Origin: Paenibacillus andongensis
GTDB lineage: Bacteria; Bacillota; Bacilli; Paenibacillales; NBRC-103111
DNA length: 64,000 bases
Reading direction: 5' to 3'
Assembly (NCBI RefSeq): GCF_025369935.1
Contig: NZ_CP104467.1
Span: forward strand, 6,455,001 to 6,519,000
The notes under the pieces were generated by a model. The model worked only from the letters and a program-made list of their open reading frames with translations. It was not told the origin of the DNA and made no database searches. Every line of letters starts with the position of its first letter. The first letter of the stretch is position 1. This document shows positions 26,258 to 34,644 of the stretch, piece by piece. Made by a program: the position numbers and the translations under genes.

Positions 26258-27358
26258 ATGGAGCGCATTAGCAATTACCAACTAGCCGTCACAATCATTC
26301 TTTTCGAAATAGGAAGTACACCCTTATTTGCATTAGGCAGCGGCGCTAAGCAGGATTCTTGGCTTGCCATGCTATTCGCCGCTGCAGCGGGCTTGCTTTT
26401 GTTATTTATATTTTTGTACATACAACAAATAGCACCAGAAGAGTGTCTGATCGGGCTCTTAAAACTATGTTTCGGGACCAAAATAGGAACGGTAATCGGG
26501 GGATGCTTTGCCCTTTACTTTGCTTATGAATCTATGAGGAACCTTCGAGATTTTGGAGAGATAACGAATTTAACACTGCTTAGCTCGACTCCCCAATATG
26601 TAACTATGCTCGTCATTGTGTTACTTGCTACTTACGCGGTTGTCATGGGTATCGAAACATTCTCCAGAGTGAATGAGGCCCTTTTGCCGTTGGTTCTCCT
26701 TAGCTACGGAGCATTGATATTATTGATTTTGATTTCTGGAATTCTTCACAAAGGCAACCTGTTACCTATTCTCGATAACGGACTTGGTCCCGTTGTCAAA
26801 GCCGCGTTCCCTGATATTTTATCGTTTCCATTTGGACAAATGGTGCTTTTTTTCATGATATGGCACCTGTTGTCTGAGAAAAGTAAGATTAAGCGAACCA
26901 GTATACTCTCTTATCTCGGTGTTGCCGCTTTTTTAATTTTGATGAATATATTAAACCTGATGGTGCTAGGGACAACCCTTGTAGCAAATAGTACCTTGCC
27001 TTTTTTGCAGGCTGTTCAGTTAATACAGGTGGGTGATATTTTGGAGCGACTGGATGTTATGGTCACTTTACTTTTATTTCTGGGATTATTTGTGAAAATG
27101 ACAGCATTCTACTGGGGAGCTGTTTATGCTTGTACCCAATTATCAAGTTCAACAAGCAGGCGTCTGTGGATTTTCTATGTGGGTTTTATTATTTTTATCA
27201 CATCTTTTATAGAACCCAACTATACCTATCACGTGTGGCTTGGCTTGAATGTTAGTGTAAAGTTTTTCCCTGTCTTTCAAGTCGTTATCCCGTTATTGAT
27301 GTACTTCGTTGTATTGTTTCGTAAGCATCGTCGATCAGAAACACCATCCAACGTTTAA
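26258..27358 (+). CDS. Germinant-receptor B subunit (second operon)
   Basis: GerAB-type spore permease, 366 residues with about ten hydrophobic segments, starting MERISNYQLAVTIILFEIGS and containing KQDSWLAMLFAAAAGLLLL. Last gene of the A-C-B operon, ending near a shared terminator with rplT. It is clearly different in sequence from the two B subunits encoded at 10-13 kb. Confidence 0.92.
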   Translation: MERISNYQLAVTIILFEIGSTPLFALGSGAKQDSWLAMLFAAAAGLLLLFIFLYIQQIAPEECLIGLLKLCFGTKIGTVIGGCFALYFAYESMRNLRDFGEITNLTLLSSTPQYVTMLVIVLLATYAVVMGIETFSRVNEALLPLVLLSYGALILLILISGILHKGNLLPILDNGLGPVVKAAFPDILSFPFGQMVLFFMIWHLLSEKSKIKRTSILSYLGVAAFLILMNILNLMVLGTTLVANSTLPFLQAVQLIQVGDILERLDVMVTLLLFLGLFVKMTAFYWGAVYACTQLSSSTSRRLWIFYVGFIIFITSFIEPNYTYHVWLGLNVSVKFFPVFQVVIPLLMYFVVLFRKHRRSETPSNV

Positions 27359-27378
27359 AACCTCGTCCATTTCAAGCC

Positions 27379-27413
27379 AAAAGAAGCCTGCCCCCAAAAG
27401 GGAGCAGGCTTCT
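27379..27413. terminator. Bidirectional terminator between gerB and rplT
   Basis: AGAAGCCTGC (27382-27391) pairs with GCAGGCTTCT (27404-27413), with extra CCC/GGG pairing inside. On the minus strand a TTTT run follows, so it mainly ends infC-rpmI-rplT. Confidence 0.85.
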
Positions 27414-27423
27414 AAATACGCAA

Positions 27424-27783
27424 TTACGCGTTTACTTTTGCTTTTGCCGCTGTTGCCAAATCGTTGAACGCTTTGGAATCATTCACAGCTAGATCAGCCA
27501 AGATTTTGCGGTTGATGTCGATACCAGCCAATTTCAGGCCATGCATCAATTTGCTGTAGCTCAAGCCGTTTTGACGAGCGCCTGCATTGATACGTGTAAT
27601 CCACAGTCTGCGGAAGTTACGTTTCGTTTGACGACGGTCACGGTAAGCATACACTAAAGATTTCATTACTTGTTCTTTAGCTGTTTTAAATAAACGGTGT
27701 TTGGAACCGAAATAACCTTTTGCTAGTTTCAAAATTTTCTTACGACGGTGAGCGCGAATAAATCCGCCCTTGACTCTTGCCAT
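27424..27783 (-). CDS. rplT: 50S ribosomal protein L20
   Basis: The 119-residue protein starts MARVKGGFIRAHRRKKILKLAKGYFGSKH and contains RRLWITRINAGARQNGLSYS, standard L20 signatures. L20 is needed early in 50S assembly and, in Bacillus, represses its own operon by binding the infC leader. Last gene of infC-rpmI-rplT. Confidence 0.98.
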   Translation of the reverse strand: MARVKGGFIRAHRRKKILKLAKGYFGSKHRLFKTAKEQVMKSLVYAYRDRRQTKRNFRRLWITRINAGARQNGLSYSKLMHGLKLAGIDINRKILADLAVNDSKAFNDLATAAKAKVNA

Positions 27784-27838
27784 TGTGAACTACCTCCTGG
27801 TATATATAAATGATGTTCAAATTTTTACTGAGTTACGA

Positions 27839-28042
27839 TTAACCTTTGATAAGGGACAGTTGTTGTTGCAAACGACGTACATCGCCTGGAGCCATAACTG
27901 GGTTTGTTCCAAGAACACGTTTAGTACGTGATGATTTACCGGAAAGCAAGTGATTTTTACCTTGTTTGTATCTCATCACTTTGCCTGTGCCAGTAATTTT
28001 GAAACGGCCTTTCAAGCTGCTGTGTGTTTTCATTTTCGGCAT
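27839..28042 (-). CDS. rpmI: 50S ribosomal protein L35
   Basis: A 67-residue basic protein, MPKMKTHSSLKGRFKITGTG...KSSRTKRVLG, the typical L35 sequence. It lies between infC and rplT, as in most Bacillota. Confidence 0.98.
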   Translation of the reverse strand: MPKMKTHSSLKGRFKITGTGKVMRYKQGKNHLLSGKSSRTKRVLGTNPVMAPGDVRRLQQQLSLIKG

Positions 28043-28075
28043 GGTGTATTGTTCCTCCTAATTTAGTATACGCGC

Positions 28076-28591
28076 CTAGGTTGTTGCTTTCGGCGTTAAG
28101 ATCATGATCATGCTTCTTCCCTCAAGCTTTGGAGCGCGCTCTTGTGAGGAAATATCAGCTGTTTCAGTAGCTAAACGTTCAAGCACTCTACGGCCAATCT
28201 CCGAGTGCGCTATTTCGCGACCACGGAACCTGACACTGGCTTTCACTTTATCGCCTTCGCCAAGAAACTTAACGGCATTGCGAAGCTTCGTTTGGAAGTC
28301 GTGCTCATCGATCGTCGCGCTTAAGCGAATTTCTTTGATGTCCACGATCTTCTGGTTCTTGCGAGCTTCTTTTTCTTTCTTCTGTGTTTCATAACGGAAT
28401 TTACCGTAATCCATAATGCGGCATACAGGCGGTTTCGCCGTTGGTGCCACATTTACCAAATCCAAATTCGCGTCAAGTGCGATTTGAAGAGCTTCGCGAA
28501 TCGGCGTGATGCCGAGTTGTTCTCCGTCCGCCCCAATTAGGCGCACTTCCTTCACACGAATCTCGTCATTAATCATATGGTCTTTGCTAAT
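28076..28591 (-). CDS. infC: Translation initiation factor IF-3, ATT start
   Basis: Binds 30S subunits, prevents 70S re-association and checks start codons. The reading frame contains MINDEIRVKEVRLIGADGEQLG and the C-terminal RFRGREIAHSEIGRRVLERL. The only well-placed SD, GGAGG, is 9 bases before an in-frame ATT at 28591, giving 171 residues, close to Bacillus IF-3 (173). The next ATG (28576) is 24 bases from the SD. A rare AUU start is a known feature of infC and lets IF-3 limit its own synthesis. Confidence 0.95.
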   Translation of the reverse strand: MSKDHMINDEIRVKEVRLIGADGEQLGITPIREALQIALDANLDLVNVAPTAKPPVCRIMDYGKFRYETQKKEKEARKNQKIVDIKEIRLSATIDEHDFQTKLRNAVKFLGEGDKVKASVRFRGREIAHSEIGRRVLERLATETADISSQERAPKLEGRSMIMILTPKATT

Positions 28592-28772
28592 AGTATTCCA
28601 CCTCCAAAAAGTATGTAACGCTCTCTCCAACAATATAAAAAAAGATGCGGGCTCAGTGGCCCACATCTTCATCAATAACAGGTTCATCCAAACCTATTGT
28701 TACATTCATGATGATTCATTCAAACCAGCCAACGATGTTGGTCAGGTGAGAAGCGGGCGCTTCTGCTTTTAC
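28592..28772 (-). promoter_or_regulatory. infC leader with attenuator (L20-type)
   Basis: The untranslated leader of about 180 bases contains an intrinsic terminator upstream of infC: AAGATGTGGGC (28659-28669 on the minus strand) pairs with GCCCGCATCTT (28642-28652, one mismatch), followed by seven T residues. In Bacillus, L20 binds this leader and promotes early termination. Position and structure fit; the L20-binding fold itself was not modelled. Confidence 0.8.
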
Positions 28773-28779
28773 TTGAAAT

Positions 28780-28808
28780 ATAATATCATCTCATTCAGTG
28801 AAAGTCAA
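28780..28808 (-). promoter_or_regulatory. Sigma-A promoter of infC-rpmI-rplT
   Basis: TTGACT (28803-28808) and TATTAT (28780-28785) on the minus strand are 17 bases apart. The -35 overlaps the end of the glycosyltransferase gene upstream. Confidence 0.85.
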
Positions 28809-30040
28809 CTCACTTGTTTACTTTTCATTTCATCCAGACGAATAACACGTGTATGCTCGGTATGGCTCCACTGTTTGTTGTTTTGTGTGAAGAACGCATA
28901 GAACGTAATTGGCCACCAAGAAAGCATAAATACTGGGTAAAGGATTAAATATTTATATACCTTGCCAGGAGCCTTCTCAATTAACATGGAGATAGGCAGC
29001 AGCACATAAATCGCTATGCTGACAGTGTTAAAGAAAATCGGATTGATATCGGCCAGCATAGGCGCGTCAGCCCAGCCCGGAGTCACGGACTTAATCCATA
29101 GCAGCACGGAGATAATCGCACCGAAAAAGAAGTTATATACGTTAGCGGAGTAGATAGCCGCGTCAATCTTCGTCCAGCTGGCCTCTTTGATACCCTGCCA
29201 CAATAGAGGGAAGAAATATCGCTTGGCCACATCAAAATGTCCTTGCATCCAGCGTAAACGCTGTTTGGCAGATACTTTAAACGTCAGTGGCTTCTCATCA
29301 TACACAATCGCCTCATAGTTGTAAGTCGGCCTGATACCGAGCTTAATGCAGCGCATGGAGAACTCCAAATCCTCAACAAGGCTGGTTGCACCCCAACCGA
29401 TCTGTTTAAGCAGCTTGGATTCAAAGCACATTCCTGTGCCGCCCAAATAATTAGCAAGCCCTAAGTTTGTACGGGGCATTTGCCAGAAGCGATTTGCAAA
29501 GTAATACGAGATGGCATAGGAACCGGTAACCCAAGAATCGTTCGGGTTCTTGCTGTCTAGGTAAGCCTGAATAACTCTGGAGCCGGAACAAAGATCATTA
29601 TTCATGTGTATCAAGTAGTCAGGGCTAGAAAGATTGTCGGCATCAAACATAACAACGGCGTCGTACTGACGCTCCCGCTTCCAAAGCTCTTTCAGCATCC
29701 ATTCGATCGCGTAACCTTTCCCTCTCAGGTTCGGGTTATGGCGTTCCATGGCATGAACACCATGACTGCGTGCAATATCCGCTGTATTGTCTGTACAGTT
29801 ATCACAAATCACGAAGATGTCATAAAGCTCTTTGGGGTAATCCAAAGCCTTCAAATTCTCGATCAATGCGCCAACGACCTGCTCCTCATTATGAGCGGCG
29901 ACCAATACGGCAAACGATTTCTGGGGAGCAAATTTCTGTTTGTTTCTGGGACGGTACCATCCGAAAAAAGTTAAAAACAACTGATACGCACCAACCAAAG
30001 CCAAGCCAATTTGAAAGGTAAGCATAATCTTGTCAAGCAT
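28805..30040 (-). CDS. Membrane glycosyltransferase family 2 (processive type)
   Basis: A 411-residue enzyme with one N-terminal membrane helix, a cytoplasmic GT-A domain and three or more C-terminal helices, as in cellulose/poly-N-acetylglucosamine synthases. Motifs are LVAAHNEEQVVG, the metal-binding FDADN near residue 124, GGTGMCFESKLL, VEDLEFSMRC (catalytic ED) and QRLRWMQGH (QxxRW). It probably adds sugars to an envelope glycolipid or polymer; the product is unknown. The start has a GGGGG SD. Confidence 0.9.
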   Translation of the reverse strand: MLDKIMLTFQIGLALVGAYQLFLTFFGWYRPRNKQKFAPQKSFAVLVAAHNEEQVVGALIENLKALDYPKELYDIFVICDNCTDNTADIARSHGVHAMERHNPNLRGKGYAIEWMLKELWKRERQYDAVVMFDADNLSSPDYLIHMNNDLCSGSRVIQAYLDSKNPNDSWVTGSYAISYYFANRFWQMPRTNLGLANYLGGTGMCFESKLLKQIGWGATSLVEDLEFSMRCIKLGIRPTYNYEAIVYDEKPLTFKVSAKQRLRWMQGHFDVAKRYFFPLLWQGIKEASWTKIDAAIYSANVYNFFFGAIISVLLWIKSVTPGWADAPMLADINPIFFNTVSIAIYVLLPISMLIEKAPGKVYKYLILYPVFMLSWWPITFYAFFTQNNKQWSHTEHTRVIRLDEMKSKQVS

Positions 30041-30389
30041 GAAGCAAAGTCCCCCTTTTTTTGTTTATGCACACAAGCTATCTTTTTATACGCGTATGCG
30101 CAGTTTTATGTACCATGTGAATAACCGTTCTTGATTTTCCTCTCTTTCCACTCATTTGTCAAAGTTCACAATGACGAATTTAAGCCATTTCTCTGAGATT
30201 TGAGCGGAACGCGCACAGACTATGCAGCATGTGCTTGAAATCAGATCGTTAAAGTCCTGTTTTCAACGTTTTTCATTTTATTGTGTACCAAAAGTTCACC
30301 ATTTAGACGAACTAGCCGTCCCCCATGTGATACGGGGTTTATTATAATTCACCTGAGCTCCTCCTGACAACTTTTGCTCAACTGCCCTT
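30041..30389 (-). other. Long leader region before the GT2 gene
   Basis: This 349-base gap lies between two leftward glycosyltransferase genes. It holds the candidate promoter at 30341-30370 and then nearly 300 bases of AT-rich sequence with no clear gene, hairpin terminator or riboswitch motif that I recognise. The implied 5' untranslated region is unusually long. Confidence 0.5.
30341..30370 (-). promoter_or_regulatory. Candidate sigma-A promoter for the GT2 gene
   Basis: TTGTCA (30365-30370) and TATAAT (30341-30346) on the minus strand are separated by 18 bases. The predicted start is about 290 bases upstream of the GT2 start codon. Confidence 0.65.
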
Positions 30390-31574
30390 TTATTGGATCA
30401 TACGTGTTGATTGTAAGTGGGGCTGATTTGCAGATGACCTATAGACTACTTCTTCATAGCTGGTCAGCAATTGGTTAAATATGTGATCCCACGATTGACG
30501 CAGGGCAAACTCCCTGCCCGCAATGGCAAGTCTATGACGTGTTTCCTGTGATTCATACAGTCTTACGATGGCTTGTGTGAAGGCGGCTACGTCGCCAGAC
30601 GGACAGAGTAATCCCGTCACTTCATGCTCAATAGTATCTTGTACCCCGCCAGCCGCAGCTCCAATCACAGCTGTCCCAGAAGCCATTGACTCCAGAACAA
30701 CATTGCCGAAAGTCTCTGTCGCCGACGGAAAAAGAAACACATCTGCAGCCGCATAAAGCTCAGCTAGCTGTGTCCCTTGAACGAATCCGGTGAAGGTAAC
30801 TCCCGAGGCCCCTCCATAACATTCGCGCAGCACACCGGAAGACGGTCCGTCACCAGCAATAATTAGATGACAATCATCTCTGATATCAGCCGGCAGTGCA
30901 GTAAAACTGTCAAGTGCGACCTCTACACTCTTCTCAGGAGCCAAACGACCGACATAAAGCATAACGAACTTTGCAGGATCTACACCATATGTCCCGAGTA
31001 CTGACTTTCGGTCGACAATTGGCTGGAAACGTTCTGCATCGACACCGCGGCTCCAAATCTCTAAATGGCTTAACCCTTTGGCATGCAGATGCTGCAAGGT
31101 AGACTTAGAGGGCACATATACCTTCTGACAGCTTTGGTGAAACCATTGCATGTATTTCCAGAGCGTAGGCTCCACCCAAGGAATTTTATAATGACTTAAG
31201 TATTGGTCGAAATGAGTATGGTAGGACGCAACTAATGGTATTTTGTGCTTGCGAGCATGGTGCAAGCCAAATAGTCCCAAATTGAAAGGGGTTGCACAAT
31301 GAATAATTGTAGGCTGAAAGGCATGGAGGGATTTGCGAATATTGAGAGGATTTGGGATAGCTAATCGACATTCGGGGTACAATAAAAAGGGAATACTGTA
31401 AAAACGTTCTACACGGAACGGATCGTTGTCTCCTTCTGTCATACTAGTAGGAGCAAAAACTTTACAAGCCACATTTTTGGATTCCAAAAACCGCGTCCAT
31501 CTGCCAAGTGTCTTGGCAACTCCATTTACATCTGGCAGGAAAGTATCTGTAAATAAGGCAACTCTCAATCTCAT
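30390..31574 (-). CDS. GT4-family glycosyltransferase
   Basis: GT-B fold enzyme of 394 residues. The N-terminal domain starts RVALFTDTFLPDVNGVAKTL, typical of glycolipid mannosyl- and glucosyltransferases. The C-terminal nucleotide-sugar site has YVGRLAPEKS and PSATETFGNVVLESMASG (EX7E). Similar proteins transfer mannose or glucose to diacylglycerol-type lipids. It is divergent from a PAP2 phosphatase and a UgtP-like enzyme, which supports a role in membrane glycolipid synthesis. Donor and acceptor are inferred only. Confidence 0.9.
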   Translation of the reverse strand: MRLRVALFTDTFLPDVNGVAKTLGRWTRFLESKNVACKVFAPTSMTEGDNDPFRVERFYSIPFLLYPECRLAIPNPLNIRKSLHAFQPTIIHCATPFNLGLFGLHHARKHKIPLVASYHTHFDQYLSHYKIPWVEPTLWKYMQWFHQSCQKVYVPSKSTLQHLHAKGLSHLEIWSRGVDAERFQPIVDRKSVLGTYGVDPAKFVMLYVGRLAPEKSVEVALDSFTALPADIRDDCHLIIAGDGPSSGVLRECYGGASGVTFTGFVQGTQLAELYAAADVFLFPSATETFGNVVLESMASGTAVIGAAAGGVQDTIEHEVTGLLCPSGDVAAFTQAIVRLYESQETRHRLAIAGREFALRQSWDHIFNQLLTSYEEVVYRSSANQPHLQSTRMIQ

Positions 31575-31763
31575 CAGCCCCTTTTACCATTGACCTTTAA
31601 TTCCCTTATTTCACATCATGGTAGCACGGGATTGTTATCGGGAGATCAGATGAGCGTTAAATTGAATTTCTTAAAATTTATTACTGCGTTAATCTTCCTT
31701 TAATAATTGACCTTTACAATTGACTTAAGAAAGCAATCCAAACAGCGAAGGAGGCTACTACTC

Positions 31764-32291
31764 ATGAGCAGGGTCGTCCACTGGCTTCAGCATCATGAAA
31801 CACGCGTATTCCACTTTGTGAATCAACGTATCCAGCACTTCTTCCTTGATCATTTCTTTAATAAAATCACACATTTAGGCGGGGCCACAGCCTCCATTGC
31901 GATATCCTTATGCTTTGCATTGTTCGGGCAGGGCTCGCTGCGTATAGCAGGTATTCAAGCACTTATTGCTTTAACCATCAGTCATATTCCAGTTGCTATT
32001 ATTAAGAAGAAATATCCGAGACTACGGCCGTATCTGGTACTTCCACAAACGATTACTTACAAAAACCCGCTGACGGATCATTCCTTTCCTTCCGGGCATA
32101 CAACCGCCATCTTCTCGATCATATTTCCTTTTGTTGCAGCTGTACCTGCTCTTGGACTTATCCTCATACCACTTGCATTAATCATTGGTCTATCACGTAT
32201 CTACCTAGGGCTGCACTATCCTTCCGATTGTATCGTTGGATGCTTGATTGGAACGACGGCTTCTCTAGTGACAGTAGCTTTCTGGGGGTAA
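31764..32291 (+). CDS. PAP2-family phosphatase
   Basis: A 175-residue membrane protein with the three PAP2 motifs: KKKYPRLRPY (KX6RP), FPSGHTTA (PSGH) and SRIYLGLHYPSD (SRX5HX3D). Such enzymes remove phosphate from phosphatidic acid or undecaprenyl pyrophosphate at the outer face of the membrane. The ATG at 31764 has AAGGAGG nine bases upstream; the frame is open further upstream without a good SD. It lies 4 bases before the glycosyltransferase gene, so they are co-transcribed. Confidence 0.92.
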   Translation: MSRVVHWLQHHETRVFHFVNQRIQHFFLDHFFNKITHLGGATASIAISLCFALFGQGSLRIAGIQALIALTISHIPVAIIKKKYPRLRPYLVLPQTITYKNPLTDHSFPSGHTTAIFSIIFPFVAAVPALGLILIPLALIIGLSRIYLGLHYPSDCIVGCLIGTTASLVTVAFWG

Positions 32292-32295
32292 ACGA

Positions 32296-33426
32296 ATGAA
32301 TGTCTTGCATGGTAAAAAACGGGTTCTCATTCTTTCTGAAGGCTTCGGAGCCGGACATACGCAAGCGGCTTATGCACTTGCCGTAAGTTTAGAGCAGCGT
32401 TGTTCGACCATTGAGACACGTGTTTTGGAATTAGGTTCATTCCTTCATCCGACAATAGCACCATGGATTATTCACGCTTACAAAAAGACGCTAACCGCTC
32501 AGCCCAAGCTGTACGGCCGTTTGTACCGCTCTCAATATAAAAAATCGCTCAACCGTTTGACGCAATTGGCCTTACACCGCATTTTTTATGCTCAGACAGC
32601 AGCGATTATCCAGCAGTGGGCTCCTCAAGCAATTGTCTGCACACATCCATTTCCCAGTGTTGTGGTATCTAGATTGAAAAGAGCTGGCTTAGACATCCCG
32701 TTATGTACGGTCATTACGGACTACGATGTTCATGGGACATGGGTCAGCAGAGAAGTAAATAAATATATGGTTTCGACAGAAGACGTCAAAAATAAACTCC
32801 TTGGCCGCGGAATCACAGCAGCCCAAGTCGAAATCACAGGAATTCCAGTTCATCCAAGCTTTCGTGTTGCCCACGATAAAGCGATGATTCGACAGCAATT
32901 CCAGCTGGCATCTCTGCCTACTGTACTAGTTATGGGAGGCGGCTGGGGATTAATCGGCGGCGATTCGCTCAGTGAGCACCTGATGACATGGAGAGATCGA
33001 ATCCAGTTCATATTCTGCTTAGGCAATAATGAGAAAGCATTAACCAAGCTGGCTATGGACGCCCGATATCAGCATCCCAATATTCATTTACTTGGATTCA
33101 CCCAAGAGATCGGCAAGTTAATGGAAGCTTCCGATTTGCTCGTTACGAAGCCTGGCGGTATGACCTGCTCGGAAGGGCTTGCGAAATCGATCCCCATGCT
33201 GTTCTATGATCCGATACCGGGTCAGGAAGAAGAGAATGTCCACTATTTTACACAGCTTGGCTTTGGCGAACCGATCCGATCTGCAGATACGATTGCGAAC
33301 TGGTTATCGATGCTGGCTAGCAGATATACGGATGTAGAGGCTAAGCGCGTTTCTAATTATCATAAAAAGAAGATGTGCCTACCTTCAGCCGATTGCTCAG
33401 AGGTTATCATGCAATTGCTTGGGTGA
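32296..33426 (+). CDS. Diacylglycerol glucosyltransferase-like enzyme (MGDG synthase/UgtP family)
   Basis: A 376-residue GT28-type enzyme. The N-terminal VLILSEGFGAGHTQAAYALA is the signature of MGDG synthase/UgtP proteins, and the C-terminal half has VMGGGWGLIGG and LLVTKPGGMTCSEGLAKSIPML, the UDP-sugar site. It probably puts glucose or galactose on diacylglycerol at the inner face of the membrane. The gene pairing with a PAP2 phosphatase, which can make diacylglycerol from phosphatidic acid, fits this. Confidence 0.88.
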   Translation: MNVLHGKKRVLILSEGFGAGHTQAAYALAVSLEQRCSTIETRVLELGSFLHPTIAPWIIHAYKKTLTAQPKLYGRLYRSQYKKSLNRLTQLALHRIFYAQTAAIIQQWAPQAIVCTHPFPSVVVSRLKRAGLDIPLCTVITDYDVHGTWVSREVNKYMVSTEDVKNKLLGRGITAAQVEITGIPVHPSFRVAHDKAMIRQQFQLASLPTVLVMGGGWGLIGGDSLSEHLMTWRDRIQFIFCLGNNEKALTKLAMDARYQHPNIHLLGFTQEIGKLMEASDLLVTKPGGMTCSEGLAKSIPMLFYDPIPGQEEENVHYFTQLGFGEPIRSADTIANWLSMLASRYTDVEAKRVSNYHKKKMCLPSADCSEVIMQLLG

Positions 33427-33442
33427 TTTGAGTAAAACAGAA

Positions 33443-33489
33443 AAAAGCTAATCTCCTACTACAGTTTATGCAGTGTGAGATTAGCTTTT
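33443..33489. terminator. Bidirectional terminator before trmB
   Basis: AAAAGCTAATCTC (33443-33455) pairs perfectly with GAGATTAGCTTTT (33477-33489), flanked by A and T runs, between convergent genes. Confidence 0.9.
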
Positions 33490-33503
33490 ATTATTGTATA
33501 AAC

Positions 33504-34235
33504 CTATTCCGATTTGGCCTTATTCAACTGCTCCAGATGTGAAGCAAGCACATTTTCGCCAATAACTACTTCACAGCGATGAATGTTCATCCCTTGTCCG
33601 GCGAACTTCGTTTCGTATTCAGTCATAACATGGTCAGGATGAATCCCATCCACATGCAGGTTTAAGGAAATATTTCGCATTCTCAGTCCCATATCTGCAA
33701 AAGAATTGAGCGAGAATTCGAACAAGGATTGCGAATCCGTTTTCAAGTGGATCTCGCCGTTCGCATTTAATATTTGCTGATATTTCTCAACAAAACCAGG
33801 ATGCGTTAAACGTCTACGCGCGTGCTTTTTCTTCGGCCATGGATCACTGAAATTCAAATAAACCCGCTCTAATTCACCTTCAGCAAAAGCTTCCTCAATA
33901 TGCTCGATATTGAAAAGCATGAGCTTCAAATTCGGAATGCTGGGCGCTGACTCAGCCTCTTCATCCGTCTTGATTTCATGAGCAATTCTTGCTTTCTCGC
34001 TTGCTTTGCGAATCAACTCGTCATACATATCAACACCAATGAAATTAATGTTCGGATACTTCTTACTCATTTCACTAATGAAGCGCCCTTTGCCCATACC
34101 AAGCTCGGCATGAATCGGGTTGTTGTTACCAAATAACTCGGCCCATTTGCCTTTATAATCCTTGGCATTTAAAACAACGAGTTCTTTTTGGCGTTCTATA
34201 TCTTCTCGAATTCCTTTTCTTCCCCGTAAACGCAT
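33504..34235 (-). CDS. trmB: tRNA (guanine-N7-)-methyltransferase
   Basis: Methylates G46 in the variable loop of tRNA using S-adenosylmethionine. The 243 residues show HAELGMGKGRFI (SAM motif I), NFIGVDMYDE and FSDPWPKKKHARRRLTHPGF, the TrmB catalytic signature. GGAGG precedes the ATG. Monocistronic by position. Confidence 0.96.
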   Translation of the reverse strand: MRLRGRKGIREDIERQKELVVLNAKDYKGKWAELFGNNNPIHAELGMGKGRFISEMSKKYPNINFIGVDMYDELIRKASEKARIAHEIKTDEEAESAPSIPNLKLMLFNIEHIEEAFAEGELERVYLNFSDPWPKKKHARRRLTHPGFVEKYQQILNANGEIHLKTDSQSLFEFSLNSFADMGLRMRNISLNLHVDGIHPDHVMTEYETKFAGQGMNIHRCEVVIGENVLASHLEQLNKAKSE

Positions 34236-34309
34236 CTACTTTTGCCTCCTACACGTACAAGCTATCGAATACAAATCATAGACGATTCGAGGAAAAAAAT
34301 CAAAGGGAA

Positions 34310-34519
34310 TTACACTTCAAGGGTATGATAATCAATGGTATTCGATGTAGCTGGAAACAACTTTTGATCAAGGGAACGCAGTACTTTGCGTCTTGCATCC
34401 TTCGATATGCTCGGATCTGCAGTGAATTTCACGCCACTGCTCAAAGCGAATGCTTCTTTGATGGTAAGCTCAACGGATATCGTATCGGTAGAAAGGGACA
34501 TTTTAACCAACTCATTCAC
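34310..34519 (-). CDS. Small protein of unknown function
   Basis: An open frame of 69 codons starting with GTG: NELVKMSLSTDTISVELTIKEAFALSSGVKF... It looks soluble with two likely helices and no membrane segment. The SD is weak (GGAAAG). It fills the gap between trmB and the next gene. I do not recognise a family and it may not be expressed. Confidence 0.4.
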   Translation of the reverse strand: MNELVKMSLSTDTISVELTIKEAFALSSGVKFTADPSISKDARRKVLRSLDQKLFPATSNTIDYHTLEV

Positions 34520-34599
34520 CTGCTTTCCTATTGCTTCATTAATGATAGCTTTCGTTATGATGAAGTTCTTTATGAATGGCAGATCATTCTAGCCACAAA

Positions 34600-34627
34600 G
34601 AAAAACGCCCCCCAACTTGGAAGGCGC
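34600..34627 (-). terminator. Terminator after the WGxxGxxG protein gene
   Basis: On the minus strand GCGCCTTCCAAG pairs with TTGGGGGGCG (G-U pairs allowed), followed by TTTTTC. Confidence 0.75.
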
Positions 34628-34644
34628 ATTTAGATCATATTTAT

